Shown here piece after piece: positions 35,703 through 45,144 of a stretch of DNA of 64,000 nucleotides; position 1 is the stretch's first letter; each line of letters starts with the position of its first letter. The notes below the pieces were generated by a model. That model was not told the origin of the DNA. It searched no databases and saw nothing but the letters and a program-made list of their open reading frames with translations. The position numbers and the translations under genes are program-made. The stretch covers positions 139,802,080 to 139,866,079 of the forward strand of contig CM031595.1 in NCBI GenBank assembly GCA_018398815.1, given 5' to 3'. The stretch comes from Conus ventricosus. Its lineage: Eukaryota > Mollusca > Gastropoda > Neogastropoda > Conidae.

Positions 35703-38700
35703 TCAAAGTTGTTTCAAACATTTGATCAGAGTATCTTTGAGGCGGACGCGGATGGCTTCATCGTCACAAAGGATGTGTGTTGATGTACTGTCCACATGTA
35801 TCAGTGTGTCATCATTGGGCTGCAAATGTCCACCAGACTTGACACATAAACATCAGCACAGAAGAACTTCTTAAGACTCGTACATTAACAAAGACTAGGT
35901 AATGTATAGCTTACATTGTGAAACAATCAAAGGCACATAACTCTAAACTGACAGTGCTTGCTGCATCTAATCACCTCACACACATGGAGAAAATGGGCAC
36001 ACAGAGCAAACAAAGGAATCGTTCCTTAAAAAGAAAAAAAAAGTTAGAGTTTGCACATAAACCCTGACATTCACACAAAATCATTTTATCATGCAAGCAG
36101 ACGTGACACTGTTTACTATTTACTTTTTACATCTCCATGCCTCCAAACATTTCTGTCATTATCAAAGAGAATGCTTAACCACAAAACTACACAAAACAAC
36201 AAAGGACTGCTAAAGACGTCCACAAGACATTACACAATCTTTAATTGTTATGGCGTAAAAATAATTCCTGGAAAAAATTTTAAACAATTTGGAACTTATC
36301 ACTTGCTTTGCTGTTATGCAGAGTACATCACAAAGTGAACACTTTGTGGTAGAAAATACTTCACTGTTGCGCTTTTGATAAGATGTCTTGCTATGTACAT
36401 ATTTTCTCCCATTCTTGTCACTTCCTCCATATTAGATACAAGACTGATGATTATCAGTGATGATACAAGACTGACTGCGAGCTGTTGTTACACAAAATCT
36501 AAAATCATTTTATCAACTCACCAGATGAATGATTGATCCATTTTCACGTTCTTCCACTTTCACGGAGGAGATTCCTTGCTGAACAGAGAAAGGGCTTCTC
36601 ATATTTTGTGAACATGTATCCACTTCTTCACCCTCCCCTCCCCATGCCCTTTCAAACATAAACACAGAATTTCACCTGTACACTGAACTCCAAAACCATA
36701 TTCCTCAAACTGTAACCCATTACAAGATCCTTTCTTTTATTTTATTTTCAGCCATAACTGCATATTAAACCTACATTTAGATTTACAACCAACCAATTCT
36801 TCACCATTTATCATCCAATGAACAAACTGTTCTCAAAGATTGAGACTTGTGCAGAAATAAAGCAACATCACTGTAGTCATAGAAATCTATCCAAACTAGC
36901 CCCCAAAAGTAACTCCTACCCTCACCACCACCTCACTCTTTTCCCCTCCTCCTCTTTCCCTCCTCTCCCTTTTCCTCCCACTCTTTCCCTTCATCAATCT
37001 GCTGACATGTGAATTTCTAATACTCTTTATTACTTGGTCACAACCACTTTCCGTCCCATGCAGTTAACTGCACCTGTGTGAGCATTTCCACCAACTGAGA
37101 GATGTTGGGGGAGCCAAACAGGTAGGTTTTGCTGATGGCTGTTCCATCAGCTCGTCGTTTCCTGCCAGGCTGGTTCTTCAGCTCTGGTGGAAGAGGCTGA
37201 AATGAAAAGAAAATTTTTTTATTTTGAAACATACAATATGATGCATGAAGATTTTCAAGTAATCTGCTTATAAAACAACTGAAAGAAAGCCCTCATGGTA
37301 TACATGTATGCCATACTTTAGTTTCACTTTAAAATGAATAATTCTTTGAATTTAATAATCATTCTTTTCTCAAGATTGAAAAAAAAAGTTAGAGGCATTC
37401 TGGGGCCTGAAAACTGTGTATAAAGCTGCTGTTTTACTAATATTCTAAACCTGTATATCTTACTATTTTCTAATGAAAATCAAATTTAATAGATCTCCCT
37501 TCGAAGGGGAGTGCGATGGTTCCCTCAGGCAGCTAGTGAAGGGTTTCTCATTTTTATAATATATTCCCCCCCATTTTCTCAGGGATGAAAACAGTTTTTA
37601 AAAAAAAAGAGGAGATTGGCGGGGATCTGGGGGTTCACCATGGGCCCCCAGTGGGGTACATGGGCAACAGCCTGGCGGGGGTCAGGGGGCGGCGCCCCCT
37701 GAAGCTGAAGCATATTTTGTATTAAATATGGCATAAAATCTTTAGAAATCACTTTCTTGCTTCTAAAAACTCATTCTATAGAACAGCTTTCAACACCATG
37801 AAGACTGAGACTGATGTGGAAAGAAACTATGTCAATTGAGACCAACATTTAGTATCAGACCTGTTTACTTCCCGTTTTCGCCGGGAGATTCTCCCGTTTT
37901 CGTAGGTCACATCCCGGTCTCCCGGTCATAGCATCGATCTCCCGATGTCCGATTTGGTTTTCTCCCGGTTTGCGCCGTCTACGCACTCAGCAGTTTGAAA
38001 CAAGGCACTTTCGAAAGAAACCCCGAGGTCCGCTCGCGCTACGGCACTAGGCTTAGGCCTAAGCGACGCATAGATAGGTTAGCATCACGCCGGCAGCACA
38101 CATGCTGCCTAGCGTACAGTACAAAGATGCTTGTCACTCTTTAGTGCGAAAGGCGCGAAAAGTATCTGCATTCAAGATGGCGGCGAAAGAAGCGAAGCTC
38201 CATGAAACGGACAGTGAAGATGACACTACTAGGCGTGAAGATAGCCATGGAAGTGGAAAATCATCGGCGAAAAAGAAGAAATATTTACAACGATTCAAAC
38301 CATCGTACTCGAAAGATTTTCCGGGATTAGTGGCATCACCCAAAGGCGAAGATTTTGCGTTTTGCCGAAAGTGCAATGTTCACTTCGGAATTGGGCACGG
38401 CGGACAGCACGACATAAAACGCCACATCCAGACTGAGAACCACAAGTCGAACGCCTCAAGCAGCGATGGTGGACGGATAACTCAGTTTTTTATGGCCGCT
38501 TCACCTGCGGAAGAGGGAAAAAAAAACATGCTGGAACTCCAGATCACTCGTTCCGAGGCAACGTTGTGTGGCGTGATCGCTGAATGCAACTTGCCGTTGG
38601 CGTCAGCTGACAAGCTTGTGCGAGCGATCAAGTGGATCTGTCCGGGATTCCACCGTGGAGAGTCTGCTGATCCTCAAGTCCACCCCCAATGACTTGGTGG

Positions 38701-41154
38701 AGGATGTTCAGAGTTTCTCAGAAACCTCTCTGAAGAAGCTAAAGTCTGGTTATGCCAGCAGCCTGAAGCAGTGAGATCCTTTCAGTCATGTCTGTCCCCC
38801 ATCTCCACCACCTCCCTCCCACCTACCCCTTCTTCAGAGTGAGATAATAGTAATTCCCAAGTTCTGTATTTTCTTCCTATCCCCACCCCCTACTTCAAAG
38901 TGAGATGGCATTCAAGCACTGTGGTTTTTCCTCCTATCCCCACCTCCTACACCAATGACCTAAGTTCTGCAAGTATGAGAGTATGGGCTATTTCAGCGCT
39001 TCTTTGGTGAGTTTTTGTTGTTTTTCTTTCTTTGTTTGCTTTAATAACATTTTAGCTTACTTTTTAAAGCTGTCATATATACTCTCAATTAAATACTGCT
39101 ATGAGTTGATATTGTACTCTTTGCCTAAGAAGAAATGCCGCGAAGAAAAAACGCGGCGAAAAATCTACTGACTTGACATGCAAATCTACTGACTTGGGAG
39201 GTCAAATCTACTGAGCAAGTGAATAGGGGGGTAAACAGGTCTGTAGTATGATGAATCCTCAGAACTCTAGCTAAAGATAATTTGACAAACAGTGCTTTCA
39301 GGACATAAAGAATAAGGCCTGTAGATAAGTAAATCAGAGTGGGAAATCAAACTATGTAAATCAGATGTATGAAAACGACTGCTGGACTTCAATAAACACA
39401 ATATGAAAAATGATTACTTTGAAGTCCTTTAAAAAATAACTGAAGCTTTTGGGCCTTAGACCCTTCGTCAGGAAACACTAAACACAAAAAAGAACATAAA
39501 AGAACAAATGACATAAAAACAAACTGATGTCACAACAGTACACCCCCCCCCCCCCCAACTTCCCTCTTACAACTAATCATATCCCCACCCTCTCTTGACA
39601 AGTGTGTGGTGGGGGGGGGGGGGGGGGCGATTGTTGTGTGTGTGTGGGTGGGGGGGGTTGTGTGTGTGTGTGTGTGAGGTGGGGACGGGGGTGGGGGGGA
39701 GGGGGCGAAGTGTGTGGGGTATGTGTGTTGTGGGGTGAGGTTGGGGGAGGAGGAGGAGGAGTAGAGGAAGTATATAGGTAGTGGGGAGAGTGGGCTGGTG
39801 GAAAAGGATTTCATAGGGGGCTGTTTGCAGACACCTAACAAATGTAGCAAACGTTTGCATTATACCAGGGGAAAAGTGTTACATAATACTGTTGTGACAT
39901 CAGTTTATTTTGATGTCATTTGTTCTTTTATATTCTTTTCGTCACTTTGACGTTTTTTCCCTTGCTTTGAAGACTCTACGAGTGGAAGTACTTAGAGTAG
40001 GAGTCAAACTATCTTTGGAAATTAAACGTAGATTGTTGCATACCCAATGATCTGAAAACATGCTGTAATGGTGTGGGAAACACACACATTTTCTGTTGGT
40101 GACTGGGACGCTCAATGTGATCTCTGATTGCCACAAAGCCACGACTACCAAAGTAGACACGTTTTTGGCAAGGCTCGCAAAATACTTCAAATTCGCCGTC
40201 TTTGTCATGTTTTCTTATTACATCCGCGACGCTGCAGTCACACACGTCCTTCTGCTGCCACTCGGTCTTCTAGTGGTTCACATACTTCTTTCTTTTTTTT
40301 TTCAATTTTGTTTGCACACACTGGCGGCAAACTCTCACTGTGAATCGACGCCATGATGAGAAATGATACTGGAAGGAAACAGAATGAGAACTACGCCGTT
40401 TGAGAACATTACCGACAGAGAAGAAATTCGCTGTGCAGACAAGTTGAGATCGTTTCTGAGCATCATTCTTTGAATAATTTTTCGGCGGAGACTTTTTCTT
40501 TCGGCGGAGATGCAAAAAAATAACGGCGGAAACGGCGGAGGAGTTTTCATCCCTGTTTTCTTCTCTTCAATTCTTTTCTTTTTTTAATTCAAATCTTTGC
40601 CCAAGTCATTACTATAATGACTGAAGAATTGTTTACCTGCCAGAACGCCACAAGAGAGAAACTGTCCAACATTTATATCCCCTGTTCAGATGTGAAACCC
40701 AAAATTAACGATTATGTGAGAGACCTCTGGCAGGAGGTTGAACACACAGACGAGTAACAAACTCTTTCAGATCCGTCCAACCTTAAGGACTTCCTCCCAT
40801 CCAGTCGGGAGGTCGTAAAGAGGAACGGTTCTGTGCGCTGCCACCGGCCATTCGTATTTAACCATGCTTACCTTTTAAAGAGTGAAGAAGCTCCGTGGTG
40901 CATTCCATGTCATGCGCCACTCACCATGAAACATGTTCTTTTAGAGTGTTCGGGACTTGCACGATGTGAGACACAACATTTTACAGCGGAGTCCATGAGA
41001 TCCCGTTCAGGGATGTCCCGCTGATGTGACCTTGAGTTTTGAGAGAAGATTAACATTTTTCATCTGATTTAAGATTTTACGGAAGAAAGATTTTTAACAA
41101 AGTTTCTGGTGCGTTTGTAGACGATGTCATTTAATGAAAATGTATGAAAGTGGT

Positions 41155-41189
<35 letters not shown>

Positions 41190-42702
41190 ACTGGTGAGTT
41201 GATTTTAACGTGGTGACAGCCCTGATATGGCTCTTTACGGTCGGCTGGCTCTAAGCAAATTATCTTATCTTATCTTATCCTAACTGCACTTGTTTTCTCC
41301 CACTATTTTCTTTTTTTTTTTTTTTTGCTGTCCCAACCTCTGCGCTACCTCACAGGCAGTGTACCCATGCCGCTCATTCCGACACCCCGTCCACAGCCAC
41401 AGCCTGGTCAGACCCGCCGCAGCCCCGGCACCGGCAATCCCAGGGAGCAGTCAATGTCAAGTCGTTAAGAGGCAACCACTGGAGGAGACACTGCACTGCT
41501 GCCGAGTCACCTCGGTGATGTTCAGTGGCGCCTGTTCTGATCTAACATACGCAGGACCACCTGACGACAATAATGCTTAGTCGCGGAGCCGGCGTGAGTG
41601 AGCTCTCCCTCCGGAGGGCGCCCACCATGTCCGTCCACCGACAGACCCCATGGACTCGCCGATACCGGTGACCCCGACGGAACCAAACCAAAGCCACAGA
41701 CGTGGAGAGGACATCGAAATTGAGGTCACCATGACAGCAGGGCATGAAGGGCCACAGAATTTGAGACATTTTTTTTAATTCTGATCGATGAGAATGAGGA
41801 TGATTAACCCCTTGGCTGCCCCGCCACGGATTTTCCGTGACGCTTCCGTGTGCAAAAATCTGCCGTACTCCGGAAAATCCGTCATCGTCATCGTAGGAAT
41901 TTTCCTATCTTTATCTTTAGTTTGGGGTTTCCCAATTCACACCAATAAGAAAGTCCGATATGTCTGCAATGAATATTCATAAGTGAAAGAATCCAACGAG
42001 GCAGACAAGTGGTCAGTTTGGGCTGTTACCGATACCACCCTCTGCAGATTTTCACACGAGTTCAACATGGCACGAAGAAGAACCACGAGTAGGACCAAGT
42101 GGTGTCAAAAGAAAGCGTGCACCAAAAAGACTACAGCGAGTTTGTTACCACTGATGTTGAGGAAGTTCTTCAACCGATTGAGGACAAAGAATTTGTTGCC
42201 TATGATGACTCCAGTGTGTTAGAAGACCCACTGGATGAGGACGAAGGTGACGAATCAGCTGTTCAGAGGAGTGGGGGTGATGTTGACTTCAACATTGCCA
42301 GAATAGCTCGTGAGAACATGAACAGAGAGAGCAGATAGCTGGAGGCAGAGTGTGACGACGTCACTGACCCAGATTTTGAAGTGGGCGAAGGCCAGTCAAG
42401 TGATCACAGCTGAGAAGAGGAGGGTAGTACTGTGAGTGAAGCAGAGGCGTCGTCTGCTACAGCTGACACACACACAACGGGTCAGCCTGCGCGTGGCCAC
42501 GCCAGCACGCGTGAACAAAGGCGGCCGGCGTTGGAAGGGGAACAGGTACGACTCATAGTTACTGTCTTGTGCGAGTGTGCTGATGAATGGGTTTTGATCA
42601 CATGGCATTTATCAGAAGACTTTACATGGTGGGCGTGGTGTGGGCGTGGCACTTTGTCCGAGTGTTTCTGATTTCACTGTGTTTGTGTGTGTGTGTGTGC
42701 TG

Positions 42703-42754
<52 letters not shown>

Positions 42755-42822
42755 AATCAAATGGTTTTTGAGTAGATACTTGAAACAAGACTGAGTGAGA
42801 AGTAGTAATGGTGCATGTGCTA

Positions 42823-42892
<70 letters not shown>

Positions 42893-42919
42893 TGTGTGTG
42901 TGTGTGTATGTGTGTGTGC

Positions 42920-42954
<35 letters not shown>

Positions 42955-45113
42955 GTGTGTGGTGTGTTTTGTGTGTGTGTGTTTGTGTGTGTACATGACT
43001 TTTATTTTATGTCAACAGGTGTTGGCAGAGGACGGGGGACCAGAGGTAGAGGACGGGGAGCTGCTGCACAGAGGGGGAGAGGGAAAGGTGGTGTGTTGGC
43101 CCAGCCCTTGTGCCACCTAACAACACCCAGCCAGACAAGAAACACACACAGCAAGTTGGATTTCCTGAAGTTCCAGCTGCAAGTCATCAGCGACCTCCTG
43201 TATGGCGACAATCCAGCACCACAAGCAGCTCTACCCCGTTCGGAAGAAATTGCATGCCTGATGGAGAGGCATTTCCCCACTACCTTAGAAAAGACTGTGG
43301 GGAAGCATTCACAAGGCAGGAGGTGCAAGGTGTGCAGCAAGAGGGGCATCCAAAAGGAAACAAACTATGTGTGTGGACAGTGTCCTTCAACACCATCTCC
43401 AGGAGTACCCCACAAAGAAAAACTATTAGTCACTGTCTCCTGTCCTGTACAAATAATTATGTAATATATGTGTGATTTTATCATCTTTGTGTTTGTGTTG
43501 TGTGGTCATAATACTGGTGGATAAAAGAAGAAGAAAAACAACAGTGACACATAAATTTCTTTCTGAACCTCCTAACAACCTGGATGTAGCTGTGGACAGG
43601 TATCTGGTCAATTTGAAAACTTTGGATTTATATTCTTCACATAAGGTAAGGAAATACATTTTTCCTTATGATGTTTTGTTTTCTAACAATAATTCACTGT
43701 TTTGTTTCACACTAATATGATAGTATTTTAGAATTGAGTAAAAAACACATAAACCTATTTCATTGGACATAAACTTTTTGCAGTGGTCTTGAATGTGATT
43801 GCAATTGTTATCAAAAGAAAGAGTGTTCAATTTCCTTTCAGAAAAGTATAGGTTTCATATGCTTTTGTTCAATAGTTTTTGAGCCAGAATTTTTTTTGAA
43901 TTATTACCCTTCGCGACTAAAAACGGCTTGGCAAACTGTTGTCTCAGAGCTTTAAAAGGGTGCAGCAGGCAAAGGGTTAAGATGATGCTACGGATTTCCA
44001 TTTCGGTCTGAGACTACATGACAGGGCTGTACTCTACGCTTCCTTTCATAATATATCCCGGCGTCAACCAGGCCGAGAGATACAGGCACCTGCAGTGTTG
44101 GTCAGGAAATTTGAGCAACACTCTCAGAAACGCATCCATTAAGTGGATGAAACTCAACTGTGTGGCCCAGTCTTCCCAACTGAGTCTGTAGTGAACTCAA
44201 CTCTGGGTAGGAGCCGGTCGGGGCAGAAAAACCCACATGACTTCTGATGGGATTCGAACCCACGACCTCCCAGCCGGAAGTCCGCGACACTAACCACTTG
44301 GCCACGGCGGCTGGTTTTCTCCCACTATTTAATTGTTCAGCAGAAATTCAAATTTAAGTTATCAAAAACAAAAAAGCTTTCTTCACATCACGACCTCAGA
44401 AAGCTGCAACTTCTGGTTTAAGTCTTTTTCCGTTATCTTCCAACCATTAAGCTGAACTGTTCTGGTAGTCTTAAGAACTGAGCAGTTTTATCCTTAGATC
44501 TCAATTTGTCTGCCTTCAATCCTCTACCACACCTGTTACAGATGAAAGAGGCAAAAACCGATGAATCGAAGCAGCAGAATGCAAACACTGGTACACATAC
44601 ACTCTTGGCTCATCACTGTTAACATCCAAATTGTATCCTCTGAACAGGTTAATATATGAATGGAAAATCTTACGCATGGACATGATCTAAAGAACCTTGA
44701 ATTGCTATATGTTTTAGTAAACGGTCAAGGCTCTTCATTTTTTCATCAAAATTTACTAGTGGATCTTCCAGCTTAAATGTACAGCAATCTATTTAAGGAA
44801 TATCTTCAAAGAACATTTTTTAATGTAACTACAAACTTTAAAAAATTATTTGGATGATGAACCTTGAGAACTGATTTGTTGTCCTTGGATTCTAGTGTAG
44901 CTGTCAACATGCAGATGGCAGCATCAGACTTCACTTCCACTGGCTCCAATTCAGAGGCCAACTGAAACAACAATGCACTGATCTTATGCTTATGATCCCT
45001 TTAGAAAGACAGCAGATGTCTATATGAAAGCAAAAACGTGAGACGGCTTGTTTGAGTTTGGCTGTCTGTGGTTATCAGTATGTGCATATGATATGTGTAT
45101 GTGTGTGTGCGCC

Positions 45114-45144
<31 letters not shown>

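Larger units (their letters stand above)
37580..40555 (-). mobile_element. Element E3: zinc-finger TIR transposon, interrupted by E2
   Basis: Termini CAGGGATGAAAAC (37,580) and GTTTTCATCCCTG (40,555) are inverted repeats, and TTTTCT flanks both sides (37,574-37,579 and 40,556-40,561). In its minus orientation the head has repeated CTCCGCCG motifs and a zinc-finger reading; the tail is GGG/CCC-rich (GGCGCCGCCCCCTGACCCCC) and ends with a CCTCTTTTTT tract, as in E1. Without E2 and its duplication it is about 1.6 kb. It lies in the large INTS9 intron in the same orientation as the gene. Confidence 0.8.
41808..43976 (+). mobile_element. piggyBac element, internally deleted
   Basis: TTAA at 41,804-41,807 and 43,977-43,980 flank terminal inverted repeats that start CCC (left CCCCTTGGCTGCC, right inverted CCCTTTGCCTGCTGCACCC). 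It contains the N-terminal acidic part and the C-terminal Cys-rich domain of a piggyBac transposase but not the catalytic core, replaced by GT microsatellite. It is inserted in the SINE. Confidence 0.88.
41309..44313 (-). mobile_element. tRNA-headed SINE with 17-bp target duplication, split by piggyBac
   Basis: GTTTTCTCCCACTATTT occurs at 41,292-41,308 and 44,314-44,330, directly outside the element. On the minus strand the element starts with a tRNA-like head and ends in a poly(A) tail of 16 (T run at 41,311-41,326). Without the piggyBac insertion and its TTAA duplication it is about 830 bp, long for a SINE. A partial relative is at 6,060-6,445. Confidence 0.85.

Noticed and set aside
42808..43010. 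Cys/Val-rich start of a 218-aa ORF
   Set aside because: GT microsatellite translation; only the part after about 43,020 is piggyBac.
44102..44312. tRNA gene or small protein MAKWLVSRTSG..
   Set aside because: The tRNA-like part is the head of a SINE with target duplications; the protein is the usual false ORF of such heads.
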